From positions 7,559,888 to 7,623,887 of the forward strand of contig JALGQZ010000014.1 in the NCBI GenBank assembly GCA_023105745.1: a DNA stretch of 64,000 nt. Direction: 5' to 3'. This document shows, piece after piece, positions 35,061 to 48,100 of this stretch. The translations under genes and the position numbers were made by a program. The stretch comes from Austropuccinia psidii (taxonomy: Eukaryota > Basidiomycota > Pucciniomycetes > Pucciniales > Sphaerophragmiaceae). The notes under the pieces were generated by a model. That model had not been told where the DNA came from, did not search any database, and saw only the letters and a program-made list of their open reading frames with translations. Position 1 is the stretch's first letter; each line of letters starts with the position of its first letter.

Positions 35061-36495
35061 TGTCAGCCTGTGACTCAAAACCAGAGCACAACAATGACAG
35101 CCAAAATACCATAAACCAATGGTATAGCCAAGATACCACCAAAACATGGAGCTGAGCCAAATCAGCTCAAAAGGTATCAAAAGAAAGAGTAAAATCACCT
35201 CTTTGTGAAAATATAAGCTCCATCACCATAGGACAAAGAATAACAAAGTTATTCCTGCTCAAAGTTATTTCTGAGCATAAACCTTAATTTTCACCTCTCA
35301 TCTAAGATCCAGAAAGAGAGGCTTAACCCCATCAAATGTGTATTTAAAATGAAGCTCTAAGGCAGGGTATCCAATGGTACCAGCCAAACTGAGATAGCAC
35401 CAATATTACTGGATTTATGGTCAATTTCAGGCCAAATAAGGGTGAACAAAACATTCACCTCTCATCTAACTTCTACAGTTTTAGTGTGAGAGACTTGAAG
35501 TGGGGTCTTTTTGGAAAGAGCACAATCAGGGCTATCTGATGGTGTCATCCATTTCCCCATAGCTCAACTAGAACAAAGGTTATGGGGCAAATAAGCTCAA
35601 TACAGCTTTTTGCCTATACCACGCAAATGTACAAAAATCTTGTACATGGGATAACGTTGCCATATTTCATGATACCAATATCAAATGAGGTACCATTTTG
35701 TAGCGCACATACAGGGATACACACCGAACCAATTTTGAGGTTGATATCTCAAGAATTGACAAAGTTATGGCTGTTTTAAGGTCAGATTCCCACATGCTGT
35801 CATATACAGCCTTACCATGGGATAATATCCCATAACCATGAATATGAGGTGTCAAATAGACAAAGAAGCTTGTCTTTACTTCAATAACTCATATGTCAGT
35901 CAATACTGTGGTCCCATACAGTTTCTGTACAGCATTCTACATGTCATACAAGTCAGAATCAGGCTGTGAGGTCCCCAGATGAAATTTTCACCCTGTATTG
36001 GTGAAAACTGCCCAGATGTGGTTTCAAAACCACATCTGAGCCCAATGCAGGCTATACAGGCTGTTTGCAAACCACAAGCCAGTACTAGAGGGTGAAAAAT
36101 CTTCACTTCCTCTACGTGGAAAGGTCTAGCACCCTTTCCACCCCATTTCAGGATAAAAAGGAGGCTTTTCACAGCCAGAATTGTTTCCTCATCCTGCTTT
36201 TGAATATCCTACATAGTAAACTGTCAAAAACAGTTTTACTCTTGGGTAATAATCAGGGTATAATTATAATTTTAATTATTGTAGCTCTTATTATAGTAAT
36301 CCAGCTGGTAAGACTGCACCCAGGGTTCTCAATAGTGCTCACCACCACTATTCTTCAATACTAGAACCCTGTTATTATATTATAAACCTTTATATTAAAT
36401 TGAAACTCTTATTTTGTAATTATTTCCACATGTCACAGTCATAGTTCTAGTTGTAAATAGCCTAATTACTGCTTGAACATAGACTCCACCTGACA
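35061..36495 (+). repeat. 5' LTR of element B
   Basis: TGTCAGCCTG start and CTGACA end. Direct repeat of 55271-56706 and close relative of the element A LTRs. Confidence 0.95.
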
Positions 36496-36516
36496 TTTTG
36501 GGGGGCTGGCCATGTT
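36496..36516 (+). other. Candidate primer-binding site of element B
   Basis: TTTTGGGGGGCTGGCCATG directly follows the LTR. It resembles TTTGGGGGCCCAGCCGTG of element C, so both families may use a similar primer. Confidence 0.55.
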
Positions 36517-36542
36517 TTAAACCTTTTTTTGGACCCTTATAA

Positions 36543-36595
36543 GTGAGTTTTTTCTCTTATTTCTCACTTTCTGAAAATTGTTTTATTCTTTTTAG
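36543..36595 (+). other. Candidate leader intron 1 of element B
   Basis: GTGAGTTTTTTCTC donor and TTTTTAG acceptor, 53 nt, at the same place as in A and D. Confidence 0.5.
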
Positions 36596-37097
36596 GTGCA
36601 ATATTTCTTAAAAATATATATTATATATATATATTTATTTCTTGGTATATATACCACTTTATACTCATATGTTAAGAGTATCTTTCACGCGGCTAATAAC
36701 CACAAGACCCTTATTTTTGGCATGTTTTACATATAAAAACACTTAAGCCATTAATACAGTCTCATTTTTTAATTAAAATAAGACACCTCATACTGATAAA
36801 CCAACAGTTGAGGCATGGTTGGACATATTGTTAACTCAATTGCCCCGTTACACACCACTTTTTGACAGTTTACACTTGCTAATTACAAGTTATTCTGTAA
36901 GATATAGGTATACAAACAATATACCAAATATCAGTAAGCTGTATTTCTGACGTGGAATTGTTAATTCAACCACACTGTCATTATACAAGGGCACATTGTA
37001 ATAATATACAAGGCCCAGAGGCCATTCTTAGATGTGCAAAACCAGCATTTTTTGAGAAGTCTTAACTGACATAAGCCCTCTTTTTCCTGCTTTGATT

Positions 37098-38168
37098 CAG
37101 TGGAAGATAACTTCATACCACTTGAAAGCAAGTCACAGGCCAACACACCAGTGAAACCCTCAGAACCAGAGGGCAGCAAAGGCAAAGGAAAGAGGCACAG
37201 TGAAGGACTGATAACAGCAAAGAAGTGGACACCCATTGCCACACAGAAGAGTAGAGAACTGGGAAATTCTGCATAAATACAAGGTAAACCAACCCTGATA
37301 ACTTGTACAGGGAAAATTACTATAATTAACCCAGTTGTAACCTCTAAAGGTAAATTGCCAAATCAGCAGACAACAAATTTGTACAAGGCACAGTCAAAGG
37401 TAAATACCCCAAGAACATAAAGTTTTTGACTGCTTGCAAACACTAACATGTCACCTGTACACCTCAGAGATCTTGGCTTCCAAAGGAACCAACCAGAGGA
37501 CAGAGAAGGTTTGTCCAGAACCAGAAGACCTGAAAGAGTACACCTTGGACACAGTAGTGTATCGAAAAAAAATGAGGGAGATAATATCAACCCTGCCATT
37601 CATACTCCAATTCAATGGAGACCTCAAACCAGAGGACTGGAAAGACATGGATCAAGTTCTTCAGCTCCACCAACTCCTCAAGGACTTAGTCCAATGGAGC
37701 ATGGACAACAAGAGGTTCAACCTGGCATCTCACTGGGCAAAACTTGGAGCAAGTTGCCAGAAGATCTGTCTCAGGGAGATAGACTTCAAAAACCTGATGG
37801 TAATCACCAAAGGTTGGAATCCTACCAGGAAGTTCAGACTCCTGGAGGCAAGGGCACAGAGGATAAGGGAGAATCAAGCCACTATCCAAGCTATAGAAGA
37901 ACAGTTAACCCAGACAGGGCCTACTCAGATTCCTTCAGGCTCACCAGGAGCAGGCCAAATCAGCTCTCCAGTGGCTTCACATCATTCAGAAACCAGCAGA
38001 TCAGTGGCAAAGAGTCACCATTCTTCACAATTCCAGGAAGTTTCCAGGAGAAGACAAGCAAACAAGGGCAAGAACAAAACCTCCCTCAACCAGAGGAGAA
38101 AAGAGTCAGACCTTATGATTCAGAAGCTGTTGGGTTTGGTAAAAGAAGTGCACAAGAACCAGAAGTAG
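37098..38168 (+). pseudogene. Leader exon plus ORF0, element B
   Basis: The leader exon after the GATTCAG acceptor-like site gives VEDNFIPLESKSQ and GSKGKGKRHSEGLITAKKW, then is broken by a TAA near 37276 and a one-base loss near 37361. The GTAAAT donor at 37400 and CCTCAG acceptor ending 37467 delimit a 68-nt intron with CTAAC branch (37443-37447) and the gag ATG at 37448. Exon 2 (37468-38168) is open and encodes the element A ORF0 protein: IISTLPFILQF, GWNP, RRRQANKGKNK and the same C-terminal KLLGLVKEVHKNQK. Function unknown. The leader breaks mean this copy could only make ORF0 from an internal ATG. Confidence 0.55.
37400..37467 (+). other. Intron containing the gag-pol ATG, element B
   Basis: 68 nt: GTAAAT donor, perfect CTAAC branch motif 21 nt before the CTCAG acceptor, ATG of gag directly after the branch motif. 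Length is identical to that in A. Confidence 0.65.
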
Positions 38169-39935
38169 TTGTAAACCACTCTAGAATCAGTAGTCCTAGT
38201 AATAGAAACATTACCCCCACTCAGACTGAACATAACATTGTCACATCTGAGAGTAACATCAAAAGTGATACACTGTGGTTACAAATGTCCCAATATGCTG
38301 AGCAATCTGCAAAGCAGTTTGCAGAACTTGAATCCAGCCATGAGAGGATGAAAAAATTACAAGCCTCCATGGAAAAAATAGTTAAAAATCTTCAAGAAGG
38401 ACAAGCTCAATTGAGCAAAGCCTCTGAAGAAACTAACAAAAGACTGAATCTAGTCTTTGAAGAACAACACCACAGCAAACGGGACAGGGATTGTCAGGAC
38501 CAAGACATAAACAAATTGTTTAATGTCTACCATAACTTGAAGCCCCAACCACAAGGCCAAGTTATGGAGAATCCATATCAACCAGATGAAATCAAACCAG
38601 ATGCCATGTTGATGAATAGGGAAAGATCTCCATCAAAATACCAGCTGGACATGGAATGTCTTATTCAGAGAAGGAAGCCTTGAAACAGCTTCCTGAGGCC
38701 TCAAGCTGGCCCAAATTTGCTGGATCAGGAGAATATGAACATATGGAACTCATAGATTAATATTGATGGACTCTTCATTGATGTACCAAGCATACCAGAC
38801 TACTGGATTACTTCTAGATTGAATACTGCACTTAAAGGTCATGCTAGTATGTGGTACACAGAAATGAAAGAAATCCATGGCAGGAGAAATGGCCATGGTG
38901 GAAGAGTCAAATCATCCAAAAGTACAGTAATGGAACTTGGATATGGAAGAAGACCATGTCATATGAAAATGACAAATACTCAGTGGACAGAGATCCATAT
39001 GAGTGGTTTCTTAGACAGTCTAAAAGACTTAAAGCCATTGATCCTCAGATGAACATCCAAATGAGGAATCACAAGCTTCTGAAACAACTGCCAGGAGAAC
39101 CAGAGCATTTAGTAAAATGCAGATGCAACCAAAATTTTACTCTAGATGACATTGCCAACACCTTACAAGACATAAGGAAAAGGACTAATATAGGGAAATT
39201 CACCCCATATAAGAGCAGTGGTTTCAAAGAGAAACAACCTTTCAGGGGAGGGTTTAAAGACAAACCCAAAGAAATAGTGGCAGAAGTGGCAAAGAAGAGA
39301 AATTCTTGTCACAATTGTGGTTCAACAGACCACTATTCCAACAACTTTCCAAAGGAAAAGAAAAAAGTCTATTCCATTGAGAAAGTCCCAGAGGAAGAAT
39401 CCCCAACAGAAGATTCTGAATCAGACTCTATGGGTGATGACATCAGAGAACAATCTGTTGATGAACAGGACCCAAGAGAAGAATTTATAGTGGAGTACCA
39501 AGTGGAAACCCCACTGGAAATTCAAGACATACAGTTGGAAGCAGGCATGCCACAAGATACTGCCAACAAAAACTTGTGCAAACATAAGATGACTGTGTGT
39601 ATTGACAATGCGCAGCACCCACTGATGATAGATAGTGGAGCACACTGCTCCATAGTGGCCAGAAATTATCTGGATAACCACTTCCCAAATTGGGAAAAAC
39701 AGCTCTTTCCCACTAAGGAAAAGAACTTTAAAAGTGCATCAGGGAAGATGACCTCCATTGGGACAATTATCAAAGAGATAATTATACCCCACAGGAAGGG
39801 TAAAATCAGACTCAACCCAGAGTTTGTAGTGCTTGATGATGCCCACATCCAAGGGGTTTTACTGGGAACAGATTACCAGAGGATGTATGGCATAGACATT
39901 CACCACAGTAAAAATATGCACATCACCATTGGTAC

Positions 39936-41860
39936 TGTGTTATTCCATACCATTTTTTTCACCAGGCTCAAGCTCATAGTACCCTATAACAGCAGGAAAT
40001 CCAGCCTACAGGCAGACTTACACTCAAATTTTACACCAAAAGGTCAGTTTTACAGCAAGAAGCTGGATTTAACTCATAAAACCATGGCACAGGCACCAAA
40101 GGAAAGTGTATGTGTTTAAATAACTTATTCAATTTCACTATTCATATGTAAAAAATCAATTTACATATAGCAAACTAGTTACAACAAATGAGGTACCACC
40201 CTTTAAATTACACACCCCACCCAGCTTTACACCCCCTTACAGCCACAGGACTCATGCAGCAAGAAAATGACACATGCATTAGTTATACAGCCAACTTGCA
40301 TTCAAAGTCACATGATGCAAAGCTCAACTCCATGGAATTCCTGCAATTCATTTACAACACAACCCCAGGAGTACCTTATCTTATATCCACAGTAGCCCCA
40401 CTTAAAACCTTAAAACATAATTATTTACACTACTCATCACCTCATGCAAACCAAAGCTAGTTACAACAGGCTGCATTCAGTACACAATTCCAATTAAATC
40501 TCAACCACATGACTATGCACAGCATGTGTCAAAATCAAAAATCACATCATCTCATAAAAAACAGTAAATTCACCAATGCAAGAAGCTATCACCTGACTTC
40601 ATTTTAGAGCTCAAAAAGAAGAAAAACAAACATGACACCTGCATAAATTACACAGCCATTTCTACCCAACCTAAAATAGGACATATGCAAAGGAATTACA
40701 AGGTCATCATGTGATACTGCATCCACCAACAGAATATCATGTGACAGGAAAGAGGCTGTGCACAACAAAAATCCCCAGCCAAAACTGAATCACCTCATGT
40801 ATGCAAGGAAATTTCAAGAATACCACATCATAATTAGTTCACCAAAAAACCATCATGTGATGAATGAAGGCTGTGCAGAGAGAAAATTATCACCAAACCT
40901 TAAATCACCTGACCCATGCAAGAAAGGTCCTCACCAAAAAACAGAGTCACATGATGAAATCAAGAGGAATTAAAGTGGAAAAAGACAGCTCCCATGGAGG
41001 GCCCCCTGGGCTCCCAAAAGGTATAAATAGAGGGGCTCTCTCCCCCGAATTTCAAAATCCCCCCCATGCACAATATATCCTCTGCACATTACAAGCACAG
41101 GAATAAGTCATGCCTCACCTGGGAGGTAGTCCAGAAAACTATAGTAAATTTACTTGCCCAGTAGCTGAGCTCAGTGGAATCTTATTATTATTTAAATAAA
41201 AATAAAAATTATCTAGTACCCAATATTAGGGTTACTACTCTGTTAAAATACTTTATCCAGTAAAATTAACACCATTTATCAATATTTAAAATTAACTTAC
41301 CCCTTTAAAAATCCAATATGAAAGAACCTTACCTCTTAAATTTAACAAATATGATTTTATCTTATTAAAAACTCTTAAAAAAAATAACAAACCTTTAAAA
41401 AATTATTTTACTCTATTATAGCTATACCTTAACGAAATTACCTTTATCAACGCCAATCAATTTTTTCAGAAAACCTTAAATAACCCATCCTCCCAAGGAT
41501 TTATCACCAAGAAGAAACAACTCACCTCAGTTTAACCAAAAATATTAAAATTAAACAGACAAGTATTTCATTAAAATCTCAAATTTAACCAAAATAACTG
41601 ACATTATTTTTTATATTATTTATTGAATAGGTCTGATCTGAGACTGCTGAATTTTGTCTTCTGCAGTTGTAAAGCCACTTACTAATTTTATTTTGGTTGG
41701 TGAGCTCCAAGGAAGATTTTGTTCAGTATTTTAGGAGGGGCAGGCAATACACCCTTGCCACCCTTGGTTACAGGATTATTAGCAATTCAAAACTAGTTAC
41801 CTGTGATTTCCCCCTCCAGGTACTGCCTCATTTTAATCCCACACAGGAGGAGTTCCCACA
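39936..41860 (+). repeat. Solo LTR inserted in element B
   Basis: A 1925-bp block begins TGTGTTATTCC and ends GAGTTCCCACA, and it splits the host codons between ITIGT and NKKKKF. GTAC (possibly GTACT) flanks both sides as target duplication. It carries a textbook TATA box (TATAAATA, 41022-41029). No gag or pol is present, so it is probably the product of LTR-LTR recombination of an element from a different family. The host frame reads 20-60 residues into it by chance on both sides. Orientation is inferred from the TATA box only. Confidence 0.8.
41022..41029 (+). promoter_or_regulatory. TATA box in the solo LTR
   Basis: GGTATAAATAGAGGGGC is a canonical TATA context in the GC-richest part of the LTR, as expected at a U3/R boundary. 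Confidence 0.55.
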
Positions 41861-43297
41861 GTACTAATAAGAAAAAGAAGTTTTCACTTGATATATACCA
41901 GATATCTTCTCAAGATACACTAGAAGATCTTCTGAAGGAATTCAGAGAGGGACAGTTTAGCAAAACCCTCACCAGTAAACAGAAAATAAGTTTACTGAAG
42001 ATGCTGAGAAAGAACAGACCAGCATTTTCCATTGGTGAAGAACCATTAGGCAAGATCAAAGGCGATGATATAGAACTATATCTGGATGTGGAAAGACCTT
42101 TCCCACCCATGCTTAGGAGACCTCCTTATCCAGCAAGCATGGAAACTAGGATAGAAATTTAGAAACATATCAATGAACTCCTGGACATGGATGTCATCAG
42201 GAAGATTGGACATAATGAAATAATAGAAATCACCACCCCTGTCCTAATCACCTGGCATGATGGCAAGTCTAGACTGTGTGGAGACTTCAGAGCTCTGAAT
42301 AACTACACAAAAGCAGACAAGTACCCTATACCCAGGATACCTCATGCCTTGGATAAACTGGCAAAAGCCAAATACATAACCAAAATGGATTGTATGAAAG
42401 GATTCCACCAAAATGGAGTTAAACCAAACTCCATGAAATTACTCAGAATAATATGCCATATGGGTATATATGAGTATACCAGGATGCCATTTGGCATCAA
42501 AAATGCACCAGCCCACTTCCAAAGGATGATGGACACAATATTTCACAAAGAAATACTGGAAGGCTGGATGGTGGTATATATTGATGATATCATTATATAC
42601 TCAGAGACATGGGAAGACCATGTGCAATACCTAGACAGAGTGCTAAGTAAATGCACACCCATAAATCTGAAAATTTCACTTAAAAAGTGCAATTTTAGCC
42701 AACAAGAGTTACTGGCTCTAGGACATAAAGTCTCAGGTCTTAGTCTGGCAATTGACCAGAATAAAGTAGCAGCAGTACTTCAAAAGCCAGTAACAAAGAG
42801 CATCAAAGAGATGCAAGCTTTCCTTGGGTTTTCTAGCTACTATAGAAACCACATCAAGAATTTTGCCCACATAACTAGTAGTTTATACAAGTTGTGCTCA
42901 AAAGATGTAGTTTTTGAAATCACCAAGGAAAAGAGGGATGCATATGAGAGGATCAAATATGAACTCACAAATGCACCTGTGCTCATCTTACCTGACTTTG
43001 AACTACCATTCACGTTATACATAGATGCAGCATGTAGTCAAGGCCTAGGAGCAGCCCTTCACCAAAGACAAATTGTGGATGGTGAACCAAGAGAAGGTGT
43101 AATTTGCTACATCTCAAGGCAACTGAAAGATTCAGAAGCCAAGTATGGGGCCACCCAGACTGAGTGTCTATGTCTAGTCTGGGCTCTAGAAAAACTCCAT
43201 TATTATCTGGAGGGTGCAGTCTTTGAAGTCTACACAGACTGCACAGCCTTGAAGTCTTTACTTAACATGAAGACGACAAATACACACATTCTGAGAT

Positions 43298-45136
43298 TGT
43301 AAGGTGTGGATATGAAACTTTGATTAAAAATCAAGTACTTTTCCTGTCCTCAAAATTTGTATAAGGTAAAAATCAATTAAAAATAGTATGAAATATTATT
43401 TTTAAGAGAAAACACGCCAATTTTATTGTTTATAACTTTATTAGTATAAAACAATAATATTATAAAAATTTATTGTTTTACCAACAATAAAAATTTATCC
43501 AAAAAATACTCTACAAGAGATATTTTAAGGCTACAAAAGAAATTTCTTCAAGAGCAATTTCAATTGGAATTAATTGAGCAAAGAACTGCAAGCAATTAAT
43601 TAAAGAACAGAGTCTTTAAAAAGAATATTAAAGAGAAAACACGCCCAAAAGTGACCAGAGTGAATTTGGAAACAAAGTGACAAAGTTAACAGTGATGAAA
43701 GATGCTTTAATTCACTTATGGGGTGGTTCAGGGGTAAAAATGATTATAAGAGTTACAAACAATGATTATAATTATTTTTTCACGTGGTTAAAAGGATTAA
43801 AATGATTTAAAAGTGGTGGTTGGAATCTTTGATTGATTGGTTTAATAGTTTTAAACTAATTAATAAAAGGAAAAGATTCTAACATGAAGAGAAAAGTGGG
43901 GCAAAGAAGACATTCTTTTATAGCCATCAATTCTCTTACTCCAAAAGTAAAATTTACTCTTGTCAGTCGTGAAAAACAGTCTGACAACAGAAAAGCCAAT
44001 TATGGCATCATTGAACCCTGGTTTAGACCAAAAAGGGCTGGTTTAAGCCATTTTTAGCCATTTTTAGCCATTTTAGACCCTTAAATCAGCCATTACTATA
44101 GCAATACCAGGCCTAGAGCCTTCAAAACACGTCAGAATGTGTGTCAGAGGCGTAGAAACCAGTTAAAACTGTTTTTATTATGATTGTTTTATCTTAAGGG
44201 TAGTTTTACCTTCTTGGCAACAGCTAAAACTACCCCAGTTGGTATCAAAACCTCATCATCAATTGAGTCCACAGACCCTGTAACTCAATTCCAGGCCAAA
44301 AGTGATGAACTTTTGCGTGAATTTTGACATCCCACGCCTGTCAGCAAGGATGTTGGGGGTCTAGCTCCCCCTTAGAGCTGGAGTTCCTTTTCCCCCCCAA
44401 ATTTAATCTTTCCAATTTATTTTTCCTTTAATTCCTCATCATGTATTATACTTATAATTTACATATGTAATTCAATTCAATTGTACAGTACAATACAGTA
44501 ATAATTGACACCTCATATGTAAATCAAAGTTCACTTATGTAATACACGCGCACATTTTGACATTTCAATTGAATTCAATTGAAAATACTTCAATTCCTCA
44601 TAACTTCTAAACTAAACACAACACCTCAATTTTAACACAAAAATTGATGGTTAACACCACATGTGGTGTGAATTAAATTAAGGTTTTGAGGATTTTCAAC
44701 TTTTGTATTGAAAATACTAAAAACTTAATTTAAGCTTATTTAGAGTTGAGTTACAAAAATTTCACTCAGAGGTGACCCCACCTGATTTTTTATGAGGAAT
44801 CCAATGGTGAAATAAAATTTATATGTTTATTTATTGGATAAAAAGTTATAATAAATTTTATTTAACTTTTTTCCAAATTTATTTATTTTTTCACAATTTT
44901 GTTAAAATTTCATTTTTACTTAAATTTTTCAAGTATAAATGTAATTTTATATTTACAAAATTTAAAGTAATTTTATTTTTAAATTATAATTAATTCTTTA
45001 TTTTTAATATAATTTTATATTTATATTTTTTATTTTTATTTTTAATAATATAAATAAATTTATTTTATTTATATTAATATGTTATTTTTTATATTTGTGG
45101 TCTTTTGGGTATATGAAATTACCTCTAAGGCTCACA
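43298..45136 (-). repeat. 3' LTR of element C
   Basis: In element sense it starts TGTGAGCC and ends CCTTACA. Identical in length to 51559-53397. It holds a 22-bp perfect palindrome (44563-44584, centre GAATTC) and a 16-bp palindrome (44654-44669, centre CATG) in U3, a TATAAAAG at 43922-43915, and three short tandem copies of AGCCATTTTT near 44050. Confidence 0.97.
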
Positions 45137-45150
45137 TTCCCTCCCCCTAA
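45137..45150 (-). other. Polypurine tract of element C
   Basis: In element sense AGGGGGAGGGAA directly precedes the 3' LTR, and it lies just after the gag-pol stop. Confidence 0.8.
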
Positions 45151-45159
45151 AAAAGAATA

Positions 45160-48100
45160 TTACTTTGTAATATTGGTGTTTCTAGTGTGTCTGAATCTCC
45201 TCAGGAGTTTGGTGGCTTCTGGTATATCTTTCTCTTCTAACCATTCATCTTCACAAGTTGGGTCACTGTACCTAACAAGGTATTCCCTTACTTTCTTGGT
45301 TCTTAATTTCCTTTCTTTAAGAACTTTGGTTATTTTCTTAGTACCAGATGTCTCAATAGGAGGTATAACTTGGGGAATCTTATTCCTCAAGGGAAATTTC
45401 TCAGCATCACTAGATTTGTATGGCTTTATCAAGCTTACTGGAAATGTAGGGTGCTTATTGCTAAGTTCTTCAGATAACTCTACTTCAACAGCATTTTCTC
45501 CATGGAGGGCCTTAATCACAAAAGGTCCTGCAAAGGAGTCTTTTAACTTTTTACATCCTTTGATGTTATTGAAGTTAGTGGTGGATACAAGAACTAGGTC
45601 CCCCACTTTGAAATCTGGAGTTGCATGAGATTTATCCCATTTGTCTTTAGCATATGCAAAAGAGTCCTCCATGCATCTCACTGCATGCTTGCTAGCTTTG
45701 TCTAGCATTCCTTTGAAGCTAGCAGCTGTGGGATGTATTTCAATTAAGTCTTTCCTCAAGGAATCTTGGGGTAACTTGGGGTTCCATCCTTTTTCTAGAA
45801 TAGCAGGAGTCTGATTGGTACTGGAATGGATTGATGTTTTATATGCTAATTCCAGTGCTGGTAACAGAGTACACCAATCATGGGTAAATCCATCACAATC
45901 TTTGAATTTAAGGCCATATGCACAAAATCTTCTCACCATGTCCTCTAAGGTTTGGATCATTCTTTCAGCCAGACCATCAGTTTGTGGGTGGTAGGCTGTA
46001 GAGAAAGACAGTTTTGTGCCAAATAATTGGTGAAGATTTGTCCATAGAGCTGAAGTGAATTTGGGATCTCTATCACTGATGATATTTGTAAATATCCCAG
46101 TCCATGACACTACTCTATTCCATATCAGAAGAGCTGTATCCATGGCTGTATCATCTTTGTGACATGGTAAAAAGATTGGAGTTTTACTGAATCTGTCCAC
46201 AATTACTAGGCAAGCATTATAGCTCCTGTCACCTCCTGTTGGTAGGCCAGTTACCCAATCCATATGGACAATTTCCCAAGGTCTGTTTGGTTCTTGGATT
46301 TTCATCATATTTCCAAGTCTTTTGCCAGTGGATTTATTTGCCTTTTGGCATCTGTCACAGGTTTTGCAATACTCTGCAACATCTTTTTGCCACATTGGCC
46401 ACCATATGCAGGTCTTCACTTTCTCTCTTGTTCTGTCTTCAGAAAGATGTCCTGAAAAGGGACTATCATGGCATTCTTTCAGTACAAGATTGATTAATGA
46501 CCTGTCTACAACTGTCATGACACATGTGTGCTTGGTTCTGTGGTAAATTATACCATCCAGTAGGTGAAATCTTCCTTCATTATAAGATTTCCTCCATACT
46601 TCATCCAAGGCATGTATTAGAGAGTTGTCTTTACAGTCTTTGTTAAGTAATTGGCATAAGATGCTACAATTCTTATCTTGAGTGTAACTATTTCTGACTT
46701 CTTCAAAGAAGGTGGTGTTCAAGTCTGTAACACTTATTCCTTCTATTGGAATTTGTGGTGAAGCTTCTTCTGGAACATAAGCAGGATTATCAATGTTATT
46801 TGGTAATGGCCATCTGCTTAGTCCATCTGCATTTTTATGAATATTCCCATCCTTATGAACAATAGTCATATTGCCTCTGTATTCTTGTATGGCTATTTGC
46901 CATCTGAGCATGTGTCTGTTAGGTGTTTTCATGTTCAAAAGTGATTTCACAGCTGTACAATCTGTTATTACTTCAAAAACACATCCCTCTAAGAAATAGT
47001 TCAATTTCTCTAAGGCCCAGACAAGGCATAGACATTCCATTTGACTTGCTCCATATCTGGCTTCAGTTGGTTTGATTTGCCTGGATATGAAACATATTGG
47101 TCCTTCTACAGGTTTGTCATTTATGATCTGAACTTGGTGAAGTGCAGCACCTAGTCCATCCCCTGATGCATCAATATACAGTTTGAAAGGCAATTTAAAG
47201 TCTGGCATCAGTAAGAGTGGAGCAGTGGTCAATGCTTCTCTTAGAGATTCAAAAGCTTTGACTCTGTCAACAGTCATCTCAAATACTGTGTCTTTGTCAC
47301 ACAACTTATAAAGTGGTCTTGCTATGGATGCAAAGTCTTTAATGTGTTGCCTGTAATATCCTGCAAAACCTAAGAATGACTGAATTTCCTTCTTATTCTG
47401 AGGCATGGGTTTTAACAATACTGCTGCAACTTTGTTTTTATCAATTCCAAGGGACAAACCAGATACAACATGTCCTAGTGCCTTAAGTTCTTTAAATCCA
47501 AAATGACATTTCTTCAAGGAGATTTTCATGTTTACTGATTGGATTTTTGTCAAAACTCTTGATAATCTGTACATGTGCTCCTCCCAAGTCTTTGAACAGA
47601 TAATAATGTCATCAATGTAAATGATTAACCATCCCTCTGAGAGTTCTTCAGGGAAGATTTCATTCATCATTCTTTGGAAGTGTGAAGGTGCATTTTCGAT
47701 ACCAAAGGGCATCCTTAAGTATTCATACACTCCACAATGAACAATAATTCTCAAGTATTTTCTTGCTCTTGGTGTTACTACATTTTGATGGAATCCTTTA
47801 AGGGCATCCATAGTGGTTATATACACTGCTTGAGATATTTGAGTAAGGGAAATTTGGATTTTTGGTATTGGGTATCTGTCTGGAACAGTGTAAGTGTTCA
47901 GAGCTCTAAAGTCCCCAACCATTCTGGATTTTCCATTATGCCACGCCACTATGACTGGTGTAGTTATTTCTACTTCCTCATTGTGGCCTACTTTTCTTAT
48001 TACACCAAGGTCTAGAAGTTCTTTGATATGAATTTCTAGAGCTTCTCTTGACTTTGGACTTGCTGGATAAGCAGGTCTTCTTAAGAGTGGTGGATAAGGT

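Noticed and set aside
39936..40119. C-terminal extension of the B protease ORF (FHTIFFTRLK...)
   Set aside because: This is chance read-through into the inserted solo LTR, which begins at TGTGTTATTCC.
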